Below are positions 38,062-45,003 of a stretch of 64,000 bases of DNA, one piece after another. Origin of the DNA: Thauera sp. 28. GTDB lineage: Bacteria > Pseudomonadota > Gammaproteobacteria > Burkholderiales > Rhodocyclaceae. A model generated the notes under the pieces. That model did no database searches. It saw only the letters and a list, made by a program, of their open reading frames with translations, and was not told the DNA's origin. Position numbers and translations under genes: made by a program. Location: contig NZ_AMXA01000002.1 of NCBI RefSeq assembly GCF_000310145.2, forward strand, positions 1 to 64,000, given 5' to 3'. The first letter of the stretch is position 1. Each line of letters starts with the position of its first letter.

Positions 38062-38580
38062 CTATGCGTCGGCGAAGTCGAGATCGACCATCAACTCGTT
38101 GGCGAGCGCCTCAAGATCCAAGCGCACCGGTCCAAGCTCCAGCGTCGCCGGCACAGCCAGCTCCGCACGCGCGCGAAACAGCGGCTCACCACTCATCGAC
38201 GCACTTTCGCAGGCCGTCTCGAGCGACTCGATACTGACCCCATGCCGGGCCAGCACCGCCGAGATATCGCGCACGATACCCGGCCGGTCATGGCCGACGA
38301 GATCCAGGCCGACCTTGCGGACACTCGCAACTGGGCCGGCAGCACCACGGGCAACCGCGATGCGCAGCCCCTGCCCTTCGAGCGCTTGCAATGCGGTCTC
38401 GAGCTTATCCACCTGCCCTGCGTCAACCTCGAGTCGCACCACGCCGGCGAACTGCCCGGCCAGGTGGGCCATTCGACTCTCCAGCCAGTTCGCACCACAC
38501 TCGCTGGCACACCGCGAAACCGCATTAACCAGACCGGGACGGTCTGGGCCGATAAGGGTCAGAACCAGGGACGTCTTCAT
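38062..38580 (-). CDS. Double-ACT-domain protein (glycine cleavage repressor GcvR-like)
   Basis: A 172-residue protein with two ACT domains: MKTSLVLTLIGPDRPGLVNAVSRCASECGANWLESRMAHLAGQFAGVV (1-48) and VGLDLVGHDRPGIVRDISAVLARHGVSIESLETA (about 93-126). This layout matches GcvR-type regulators, which bind amino acids and modulate gene expression by protein contact. The start at 38580 follows GGAGAAATGGA. No gcv genes are in the window, so the target is unknown. Confidence 0.82.
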   Translation of the reverse strand: MKTSLVLTLIGPDRPGLVNAVSRCASECGANWLESRMAHLAGQFAGVVRLEVDAGQVDKLETALQALEGQGLRIAVARGAAGPVASVRKVGLDLVGHDRPGIVRDISAVLARHGVSIESLETACESASMSGEPLFRARAELAVPATLELGPVRLDLEALANELMVDLDFADA

Positions 38581-38769
38581 TCCATTTCTCCGTCGGCGCA
38601 TTGCTGCAAAAGCCCGTGGCCCACAAGCACTTGATGGTGATCTGCGCTATATCAATACTCGGGCCAGGGGAACTGCAATAATTATGAACGCAAGCGGCGC
38701 ACCAGATATAGATGCCGCTGCGCAAGGAGGCGTCGCCGCACAGGCGACGGATGCATAGGAGACCCCCGA

Positions 38770-39006
38770 ATGAAGGTGCCGCAGTTCCATGCCCGCAAGG
38801 GTGATGGACTTTACCAACCAATCGCATTCCTGTTCGTGACCGAACGGATGTGCGCAGAGATTCTTGCCGAGCGCGAGCATATCCTCGACACCCTGCCGCC
38901 GGACATGCGCAAGCGCCAGCAGGCGCTTTTCGCACGCTACGACCCGAGCGTGAGCGCACAGGCCTTCAACAGCCTGCTTCGCCTGTTCCACGGCCAGACT
39001 GCCTGA
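38770..39006 (+). CDS. Small conserved-looking hypothetical protein
   Basis: A 78-residue soluble protein, MKVPQFHARKGDGLYQPIAFLFVTERMCAEILAEREHIL..., without membrane segments or known motifs. Composition is mixed helix with several basic residues. A Shine-Dalgarno-like AGGAGA lies about 10 bp before the ATG and a strong terminator follows, which makes it a likely real gene. A 24-codon open frame (38684-38758) just upstream could be a leader but is not convincing. No function can be assigned. Confidence 0.65.
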   Translation: MKVPQFHARKGDGLYQPIAFLFVTERMCAEILAEREHILDTLPPDMRKRQQALFARYDPSVSAQAFNSLLRLFHGQTA

Positions 39007-39030
39007 AAACAAGGGACCACAGACGCATGA

Positions 39031-39068
39031 AGGCAAAAGGCCAGCCCCATGGGGCTGGCCTTTTGCCT
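39031..39068. terminator. Long symmetric terminator next to attL
   Basis: An 18-bp perfect palindromic stem AGGCAAAAGGCCAGCCCC with its complement around a 2-base centre. It ends the gene at 38770 and, read leftward, would have been the terminator of tRNA-Thr before the element inserted. Confidence 0.85.
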
Positions 39069-39073
39069 GAATC

Positions 39074-39122
39074 ACTGGTGCCGGTGAGAGGAGTCGAACC
39101 CCCGACCTTCGCATTACGAATG
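39074..39122. repeat. attL: 49-bp direct repeat containing a 3' tRNA-Thr fragment
   Basis: Identical over 49 bp to 48010-48058. It contains the tRNA-Thr 3' half (39076-39122 on the minus strand, CCA to the anticodon stem) followed by unrelated sequence, so it is a truncated copy generated by integration. Confidence 0.93.
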
Positions 39123-39149
39123 GGATTTTCTATCAATTCTAGCGAATCC

Positions 39150-39259
39150 AGATCAACAGGCGATTCCGCATTTCTACATACAAATCAACACTTTCTAGTT
39201 ATTAGATTGTTGATCTGTGTTCGCTTGCGTGCCATGATTCCCGTACACCAACGGTACAC
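39150..39259. promoter_or_regulatory. Candidate integrase arm sites at the left end
   Basis: Between attL and the integrase gene are three ATCAACA elements (39152-39158, 39184-39190, and inverted at 39208-39214), and two GTACAC elements 11 bp apart (39243-39248, 39254-39259). The GTACAC pair recurs with the same spacing at the right end of the element (47937-47953). They suit arm-type integrase or excisionase binding sites and flank the integrase promoter. Confidence 0.55.
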
Positions 39260-39271
39260 GGGCGCCGACTC

Positions 39272-40609
39272 ATGGCAAAAGCGAAGATCACGGCAGGGCG
39301 AATCAGGGACCTCACTTTGCCCCCTGGGAAGTCTCAAGCGTTCCTACGCGACACCGACGCCCCCGGCCTCGCAGTGCGCGCGACGGCTGGTTCGAAGAGC
39401 TTTATCTTTCAGGCGCAGCTACTCGACGGCCGCACGATCCGCACCACGATAGGCGACGTGCGCGCCTGGGACATCGACAAGGCGCGCGAGGAAGCCCGCC
39501 GCCTGCAACTGCAGGTCGACCGGGGCGCCGACCCGCGGGAAGAGAAGGCCGCACGCCTCGCCGCACAGGAAGCCGAGAAGGTCCGCGCCGAGGCCGAGCG
39601 CACCGCCGCCGCCGAACGGCAGAAGTACACCCTGCGCGCGCTGTGCGACACCTATGTCGACCACCTCGCCACGAGGGACCGCCGCCGCGGTGCCGCCTCT
39701 GCCCGCTCGGCCTTCAAGCGGCACGTCATCGAGGCCAAGCCCGATATCGCCGCCCTGCCCGCATCGGAGATCACCCCGCACCACGTCGCGCAGATCGTCC
39801 GCCGCGTGATCGAGGCCGGCAAGGACGCGACCGCCGCAACCGTCCGCAGCTACCTGAGCGCGGCATTCAACGCTGCCCGCCGCGCCCCCTTCGATGCAAA
39901 GCTTCCCGCCGCGCTGATCGCCTTCAACGTGACCACTAACCCGGTAGAGCCAATCGCCACCATCCCCGGCAACGTCCGAAACCGCACCCTGAGCGCGGAA
40001 GAACTCCGCACCTACATCAAGGCCCTGGGGGACGATCCCGTCGACATGGCGCTGAAGGTGGCGCTGTTCTCTGGTGGGCAACGCATGGCGCAACTGTTGC
40101 GCGCTACCGCCGCCGACTACGACCCAGCGACCCGGACTTTGCGCCTGTTCGACCCCAAAGGCCGGCGCACGAGCGCGCGGGAACACCTATTGCCCCTTGG
40201 CCCCAAGTGCGCCGCGCTGGTCGCGCCCCTGGCAGAGAAGGCCAAGTCCACCCCGGCCGGCCTGCTGTTTTCGTCTTTCGGAACCCGGCCGATGGCAGAG
40301 ACGACCCCCGGGAAGCGCGTGGTGGAGATCGTCCGCGATGAAAAGATGGTGCCGTTCAACCTGCTCGACGTGCGCCGTACCGCGGAAACCATGCTGGCCG
40401 GAATGGGCATCAGTCGGGACACCCGCGCACAACTGCTGAGTCATGGCATAGGTGGCGTGCAGGATCAGCACTACGACAGGCACGGCTACGCGGACGAGAA
40501 GCGCGCTGCGCTGATCGCCTGGGAACGCCGCCTGGACGAGATCGAGAAGGGCATCAAACCTGCAGGCAACGTGCGGCAGCTGCGCCGCAGGAGCAAAACC
40601 GCGGCCTGA
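39272..40609 (+). CDS. int: Tyrosine recombinase / integrase (P4-like)
   Basis: A 445-residue integrase with an N-terminal arm-binding DUF4102-like domain (residues 1-85), a helical linker rich in Ala/Glu, a core-binding domain (about 115-210) and the catalytic domain (about 230-420). Catalytic residues visible are Arg in FSGGQRMAQLL, Arg in DVRRTAETML, His in LLSHG and the nucleophilic Tyr in QDQHYDRH. The His of the usual HDLRRT box is Leu here, a variant found in some phage integrases. The gene starts 150 bp from attL and reads inward, the usual placement. Confidence 0.93.
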   Translation: MAKAKITAGRIRDLTLPPGKSQAFLRDTDAPGLAVRATAGSKSFIFQAQLLDGRTIRTTIGDVRAWDIDKAREEARRLQLQVDRGADPREEKAARLAAQEAEKVRAEAERTAAAERQKYTLRALCDTYVDHLATRDRRRGAASARSAFKRHVIEAKPDIAALPASEITPHHVAQIVRRVIEAGKDATAATVRSYLSAAFNAARRAPFDAKLPAALIAFNVTTNPVEPIATIPGNVRNRTLSAEELRTYIKALGDDPVDMALKVALFSGGQRMAQLLRATAADYDPATRTLRLFDPKGRRTSAREHLLPLGPKCAALVAPLAEKAKSTPAGLLFSSFGTRPMAETTPGKRVVEIVRDEKMVPFNLLDVRRTAETMLAGMGISRDTRAQLLSHGIGGVQDQHYDRHGYADEKRAALIAWERRLDEIEKGIKPAGNVRQLRRRSKTAA

Positions 40610-40691
40610 CGGATTCAGGCAAGAGAGGGAGAACCGGCCGTTGCAGCGACCGGCCTCCCTGACCACCACCCGATCGACAGGAGATCGAATC

Positions 40692-40889
40692 ATGGCTGAC
40701 CATCACCTTAACACCCCAGCACCGTGCGCACTGACTGACGCGCTGAAGAGCGCTGTCGCCTGCATTCTGGGCGCCGAGGCGCTGTCCACCTTCAGGCCCG
40801 ATGCCGCCGAAGTGCTCGCGCTACTGGATGGTGTTGAGCGCTACCTCACACAGGCCCGCGCCGCGCTGGCCGCCACTGAAGGAGCATAG
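40692..40889 (+). CDS. Small hypothetical element protein
   Basis: A 65-residue, mostly helical, acidic protein (MADHHLNTPAPCALTDALKS... ending YLTQARAALAATEGA). The ATG at 40692 has ACAGGAG upstream. It is followed after 2 bp by another small reading frame, suggesting an early-gene operon after the integrase. No recognised family. Confidence 0.55.
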   Translation: MADHHLNTPAPCALTDALKSAVACILGAEALSTFRPDAAEVLALLDGVERYLTQARAALAATEGA

Positions 40890-40891
40890 TC

Positions 40892-41089
40892 ATGGATGCA
40901 GAGAGCACAGTAACGGTGCCGCGTGACGACCTCGATAGCCTGGCGTCGGCATTCGCCGCGATGCGGTGCATCATCGAGCACTGCGACGCCACCGCCGCGC
41001 GGCACGCTGCCGAGATTTTCGAGCGGCACGCCTGCGGGATCATTGACGAAGCCGACCGGGCAGCAAGTGTGAATACTGAGGTACCTTGA
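40892..41089 (+). CDS. Small hypothetical element protein
   Basis: A 65-residue protein, MDAESTVTVPRDDLDSLASAFAAMRCIIEHCD..., with three cysteines and a helix-forming middle. It starts 2 bp after the previous stop, with GAAGGAG before its ATG inside the upstream gene. Coupled expression is likely; function is unknown. Confidence 0.55.
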   Translation: MDAESTVTVPRDDLDSLASAFAAMRCIIEHCDATAARHAAEIFERHACGIIDEADRAASVNTEVP

Positions 41090-41184
41090 CCGGGCCATGC
41101 CGCCCCTACTCCAACGGGAGGAAAAGCCGGATGCCTGGCCGGCTTGGGGCGGCACCTTCAACCAGGGCGCTGCATAGGTGGGCG

Positions 41185-41631
41185 ATGACCGCTTTTGAAG
41201 ACGATGTTCAAGACGCATTTGAGCGCTTCGAGGAGACAGGGAACGGCCTTGATTTGCTGCGCACGCTGATGCGCGCTGCGCAGTACGGCATTCCCGCCCC
41301 CTATGAGGCGTACTGGGCACTACGGGAAGCGCTGGAGCGATACGAATCCGCCGAATCCCGCACCCTCGACGATGCGCTGAAAGTCTCACGCCCTGCTCGC
41401 TGGAACCAGTCCGCAGAGAAAGAGCGAATCGGGCGAGGCAAGTGTCATGGCATCCCGGGTATGAGCAGAATTTCCTGCTTGTGGTACCGAGCGCGTGCGC
41501 TTCATGCTGAAGGGATGAAAAAAGACGATGCCTTATGGGAGACCCTGGCGGACGAGTTCCATGTTTCAGCAGGTAGAGCGAAACAGTGGTTCTACGAAAT
41601 CGAGGCCATTACAAAAGCGTCTGACAAGTGA
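41185..41631 (+). CDS. Hypothetical element protein, possible HTH-like C-terminus
   Basis: A 148-residue protein. Residues 1-70 are acidic and helical (MTAFEDDVQDAFERFEETGNGLDLLRTLMRA). The C-terminal part, ALHAEGMKKDDALWETLADEFHVSAGRAKQWFYEIEAI, has the spacing of a helix-turn-helix, so DNA binding is possible. The ATG at 41185 is preferred; the frame remains open 33 codons upstream but that part looks non-coding and overlaps the previous gene. Function unknown. Confidence 0.6.
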   Translation: MTAFEDDVQDAFERFEETGNGLDLLRTLMRAAQYGIPAPYEAYWALREALERYESAESRTLDDALKVSRPARWNQSAEKERIGRGKCHGIPGMSRISCLWYRARALHAEGMKKDDALWETLADEFHVSAGRAKQWFYEIEAITKASDK

Positions 41632-41689
41632 TTTCTAAACCATTCGTCTAACGTTTGGAAATACAACCGCACCCAGGATGTATTGAATA

Positions 41690-41722
41690 CGCATCACCTT
41701 CAACGCATATCAAGGTGATGCG
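41690..41722 (+). promoter_or_regulatory. Perfect inverted repeat touching the AlpA-like start codon
   Basis: CGCATCACCTT (41690-41700) and AAGGTGATGCG (41712-41722) are perfectly complementary around an 11-base loop; the right arm contains the only Shine-Dalgarno-like sequence (AAGGTG) and ends at the base before the ATG. It can act as an operator or as an RNA hairpin that hides the ribosome-binding site. Confidence 0.7.
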
Positions 41723-41911
41723 ATGCAACCGAATAACAGCACGGAAGAAACCGAGTTCCGCCTTTCCTGTGAGGAATTCGCCCGCCTCAACCAGATCAAG
41801 CCGCAATCAGTCCGCGCTCGCCTCTGCCGCTTCGGTAGCTACTACGGCATCAAGCCGAAGAAGTTGCTGAACGGCCGACTCGCCTTCCCTGCCGTTCAAG
41901 TCGCGCAGTGA
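41723..41911 (+). CDS. AlpA/excisionase-like small DNA-binding protein
   Basis: A 62-residue protein: LSCEEFARLNQIKPQSVRARLCRFGSYYGIKPKKLLNGRLAFPAVQVAQ forms a winged-helix of the MerR/AlpA/Xis type, with a first helix-turn-helix and a wing carrying NGRLAFP. In P4-like elements such proteins activate integrase expression or direct excision. Its translation signal is embedded in a perfect inverted repeat, hinting at tight control. Confidence 0.7.
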   Translation: MQPNNSTEETEFRLSCEEFARLNQIKPQSVRARLCRFGSYYGIKPKKLLNGRLAFPAVQVAQ

Positions 41912-41951
41912 GGGAGGCGCCGACCATGACCGGAAAAGAAAAGGGCACGCA

Positions 41952-42323
41952 ATGAATGCCGCGCTGCCCGCATACGCTGGCGCCATGGTGAAGGCGCTTC
42001 GCCGTGGCCATCGGCCGGCAGGTAACACCGTTATTGCTCGCCTGGACCGCTGGCCGCCGAAGGATCGCCCCGCGCTGGTCCTGTGGCCTCAGATCGTCAT
42101 CGCCAAGGATCAAGATCCGGCCGCGCTCGATTTCCACTTCCTGGCCGATCTGGACGCCGTGGTGATGTTCTGGCGCTCGCTGTCACCGCCTGCCCGTCTG
42201 CGCGCGGCGCTGGTGGCGATCCTCGCTGCACAGCCGGCGCGACTGATCGTGCTGGACGCCGAGCGCGGCGGGCGCGCGTGGTGGGTGAAGTCGGTCGCGC
42301 GAGGCGTGGAAGTATCGCTATGA
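41952..42323 (+). CDS. Hypothetical protein upstream of the helicase
   Basis: A 123-residue protein, rich in Ala/Arg/Leu (MNAALPAYAGAMVKALRRGHRPAGNTVIARLDRWPPKDRPALVLWP...). It overlaps the helicase start by 4 bp (ATGA), implying a linked function in replication. The WPPKDRPALVLWPQIVIAKDQDP and VVMFWRSLSP segments are notable but not recognised. Confidence 0.6.
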   Translation: MNAALPAYAGAMVKALRRGHRPAGNTVIARLDRWPPKDRPALVLWPQIVIAKDQDPAALDFHFLADLDAVVMFWRSLSPPARLRAALVAILAAQPARLIVLDAERGGRAWWVKSVARGVEVSL

Positions 42324-43699
42324 ACGCCCCCGCCTTTCCGACCGTCGCGGACAACACCGCAACGGTGCGCCGACTCCAGAAGCGGGCACCGGAGCTAGCC
42401 GACGATGCCACGCAGCACGAGATCGCCGCGCACACCATCAATACCGTGACCGACGAGACTGGCCGGCCTCCCATTCACTACCAGGGCACCGCATACCGCG
42501 TCGACCCTGTCGACCAGTTGTGGAAGCCCTGGCCGAAGGATCGCATCGAGGTGGACGTGGCGAGCCGCTACGGCACGCAGAAGCTGTGCCGGCGCGCGAC
42601 CGATTACCGGCAGATCGTCGGGCACCTGTGCCAGTTGTGCGAGGACTCCGAATTCTTCTCGAGCGCCCCGGCTGGTATCGCCGCAGATGGGCAGTTCTGG
42701 CGCGTGACGGCATCAGGCGAGATCAGAAGCGAGCAGATCACCCCCGAGCACCGCCAACGCATGCAAGTCATGCAGACGCCTGCATTCGAGGCAGAGGCCC
42801 CGCATTTCTTCGGCATCCTGCGTAACGCTTTCGGGCCTGGCGCCGATGGTGACGGCCAGCGCGAGCTGCTGCAAATGGGACTCGGCGCCGCACTCACACG
42901 GCAACTGTGGCGCCACCGTATCGCCCTGCTGCTCTACGGCAAGACCTCAACCGGCAAGTCGACCATCCTCGAAATCTTCCGCGCGCTCTTTCCGCTCGAC
43001 GTGATCGGCGCGACCAGTCCGCAGAATTGGGCGAGCGAATACTACGTGGCCGCCCTCGCCGGCAAGACCCTGAACATTGTGGGCGAACTCGACCCCCACA
43101 CGCCGATCCCTGGCGGCCCCTTCAAGGCGGTGACGGGTGGCGACGTGGTGGAAGGCCGGCACCCGACACACCGCCCATTTTCGTTCGTGTGCGAGGCCGC
43201 GCACATCTTCAACTGTAACCGCCTGCCGCCGACGCGCGACAAGTCGGACGCCTTCTTTCGCCGCTGGCGCATCGTGGAGTTCTCCAATCCGATCCCCGTA
43301 GGGAGCGAGATCACCGGCCTTGCCGAACGCATCACCGCCGAGGAATCCGGCGCGGTCCTGGGCTGGCTGCTCGACGGTGCGGCAAAGCTGGCGCAGCGCG
43401 GGAGCCTGCCAGAGACGCCCCAGCATTCCCGCCTGATCGAGACCTGGCGCAGCGCGAACAACAGCGCATTGCAGTTCCTGATGGATGTCGAGTACTGCAC
43501 GACGGGCAACAGCCACGAGCAAGCTGCAGCGCTGGTGTTCGAAAGCTACCGCAAGTGGGCGAGCACCGAGGGCGTGAAGCCGCTGGGGCGCACTGGCTTC
43601 TATGAGGCCGTTGCTGATGGTGCCGGCCGCCTGGGCGTGACCATCTTCAAGTCTCGCGAGAACTATCAAGTCATCAAGGGGGTGAGTCTGAAGGCGTGA
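42320..43699 (+). CDS. Phage/plasmid SF3-type replicative helicase (P4/D5 primase C-terminal family)
   Basis: A 459-residue protein with Walker A LYGKTSTGKST around residue 210, Walker B-like LNIVGELD about 40 residues on, and the SF3 C motif region HIFNCNRLPPTRDKSDAFFRRWRIVEFSNPIP around residue 295-325, as in D5/P4 primase-helicases. The N-terminal 150 residues have no archaeo-eukaryotic primase or Toprim motif, so it is a helicase without an evident primase. It would unwind the element origin for autonomous replication. The start overlaps the previous gene; a candidate origin repeat follows. Confidence 0.88.
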   Translation: MNAPAFPTVADNTATVRRLQKRAPELADDATQHEIAAHTINTVTDETGRPPIHYQGTAYRVDPVDQLWKPWPKDRIEVDVASRYGTQKLCRRATDYRQIVGHLCQLCEDSEFFSSAPAGIAADGQFWRVTASGEIRSEQITPEHRQRMQVMQTPAFEAEAPHFFGILRNAFGPGADGDGQRELLQMGLGAALTRQLWRHRIALLLYGKTSTGKSTILEIFRALFPLDVIGATSPQNWASEYYVAALAGKTLNIVGELDPHTPIPGGPFKAVTGGDVVEGRHPTHRPFSFVCEAAHIFNCNRLPPTRDKSDAFFRRWRIVEFSNPIPVGSEITGLAERITAEESGAVLGWLLDGAAKLAQRGSLPETPQHSRLIETWRSANNSALQFLMDVEYCTTGNSHEQAAALVFESYRKWASTEGVKPLGRTGFYEAVADGAGRLGVTIFKSRENYQVIKGVSLKA

Positions 43700-43720
43700 T
43701 GTTCAAGGCGCCTGCATAGA

Positions 43721-43831
43721 TTGCGAGTGTTTTGCACCCCCCCCTAGCTTATAGGGAGGACCAAAAAGGGCATCACGTACGCGCCACCCGCACACACACA
43801 TGGACTCACCCCCTACTGAAAACACTCGCAA
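43721..43831. repeat. 13-bp perfect inverted repeat after the helicase gene, possible origin
   Basis: TTGCGAGTGTTTT (43721-43733) and AAAACACTCGCAA (43819-43831) are exact complements separated by 85 bp in a 201-bp non-coding gap. The segment between holds a C-run, TA-rich patch and CA repeats. Position directly after a helicase gene suggests a replication origin or control region; a hairpin terminator is unlikely with that loop size. Confidence 0.5.
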
Positions 43832-43900
43832 TACCTGCGCTGTCCCTTCGATCAGCGCCAAGCAAGGACCGCAGCAACCATCTGATAAGGAGATTTGCAT

Positions 43901-44215
43901 ATGACACCATCCGACGTACTCGGCGTTCGCTGCACGACGCCCGAACTATTGGTCCAGATCGAGGGGCAAACCTTCGCCGAGATCGTGGCACATCTCGGGA
44001 TTGCTGCAGGGCTGGTTTATCGGATTCAGGAGCATGTGCGAACCGTGAATTTCGACCAGGCCGATGAAGAGCTGTGCGAGGCCGGTATAGCGCTCGTGGC
44101 GCTAGAGCGGATAACGCGAACGCTATTTCTTGAGCATCGCCGGTGGGCCACCGAGCAAGGGCTTCAGTTCGAGTTCGACGGACAAAAGCCTGCGGGTCCT
44201 TCCTGGCCGAATTGA
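43901..44215 (+). CDS. Hypothetical element protein
   Basis: A 104-residue acidic helical protein (MTPSDVLGVRCTTPELLVQIEGQTFAEIVAHLGIAAGLVYRIQEHVR...). AAGGAG lies 7 bp before the ATG at 43901. The LLVQIEGQTFAEIVAHLGIAAGLVYRI stretch resembles a helix-turn-helix spacing but is not decisive. Located between the origin-like repeat and the small-terminase-like gene. Confidence 0.6.
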   Translation: MTPSDVLGVRCTTPELLVQIEGQTFAEIVAHLGIAAGLVYRIQEHVRTVNFDQADEELCEAGIALVALERITRTLFLEHRRWATEQGLQFEFDGQKPAGPSWPN

Positions 44216-44285
44216 ACGCGGGTAATCGCGACCGCACTTTTCAATCAGTTACGATAACTATCAAACTGGAAACAGGAAATAGGAA

Positions 44286-44723
44286 ATGCCTATAACACAA
44301 ACAGAACTCGCCCAGGCTCTCGGGCTCAGCAAGGGACAAGTTTCGAAGCTAGTTGCTCGCGGCATGCCGGCGGAAGACGTTGAGGCTGCTGCAGCATGGC
44401 GCATGGAGCATCTGAACCCGGCGTGGATGAAGCAGAAGTCCTTGGTGGCGCACCATGCTGGACAGCCGCTTATCGACCCGCTGGAGGCGGTGCATAACGT
44501 CTTGTGCGCCTTCCTGTGCCGTTCGGCGTTCTGGCCCATCTTCGACCCGCTAGCCCTGTCCGCAGTGCTGCACGAGGCAGGGATTCAGGCCAGCGACGAC
44601 CAGGCGCGGCGCTTCGCTGGACTGTTGCTTGTAACGTGGGCGAGCTACGCAGACGAGTTGGTCGACGGCGATGAGCTGCTATTCGAGGTGCCGGCCTGGG
44701 CGGATGATGATGCGCTCCCTTGA
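44286..44723 (+). CDS. Small-terminase-like HTH protein
   Basis: A 145-residue protein. Residues 1-50, PITQTELAQALGLSKGQVSKLVARGMPAEDVEAAAAWRMEHLNPAWMKQ, form a helix-turn-helix followed by the linker pattern seen at the N-terminus of Nu1-like phage small terminase subunits. The rest is helical and could mediate oligomerisation. AGGAAATAGGAA precedes the ATG. Satellites use their own small terminase to redirect a helper phage's large terminase, so the call is functionally suggestive, but a plain transcription regulator is possible. Confidence 0.55.
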   Translation: MPITQTELAQALGLSKGQVSKLVARGMPAEDVEAAAAWRMEHLNPAWMKQKSLVAHHAGQPLIDPLEAVHNVLCAFLCRSAFWPIFDPLALSAVLHEAGIQASDDQARRFAGLLLVTWASYADELVDGDELLFEVPAWADDDALP

Positions 44724-44792
44724 CGACCGCCGTGCTCCGGAGCGTCGGCGGAACTTTCTTGCCTAGTTTTGCCACGCCCGCCCCGCTACCGT

Positions 44793-44990
44793 ATGCACAC
44801 GTTTGAGCTTCCGTCGATGCTCAGCGGCATAGAGTTCAACGGCTTCGCGCTTGCTCTTGTGCTGCTGGGTGATCCGGAAAGCGGGAGTTACCGCAAGGCG
44901 CGGGAACTGGTCAAAGCGTGGAATGCTGCCCAAAGGGGCAGTGTATTCATGTGGCCGGTCCTGCGCTTTTTCTATGCGTGGCCGGCATGA
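44793..44990 (+). CDS. Possible small protein before the capsid gene
   Basis: A 65-residue open frame (MHTFELPSMLSGIEFNGFALALVLLGDPESGSYRKARELVKAWNAAQRG...). No clear ribosome-binding site precedes it, and it ends 13 bp before the capsid gene. The sequence composition is protein-like, so it is listed, but it may be non-coding. Confidence 0.35.
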   Translation: MHTFELPSMLSGIEFNGFALALVLLGDPESGSYRKARELVKAWNAAQRGSVFMWPVLRFFYAWPA

Positions 44991-45003
44991 CAAAGGACTG
45001 ATC

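Noticed and set aside
38684..38758. 24-codon open frame before the gene at 38770
   Set aside because: Ala/Gly-rich and without clear ribosome-binding site; a leader peptide cannot be supported from one sequence.
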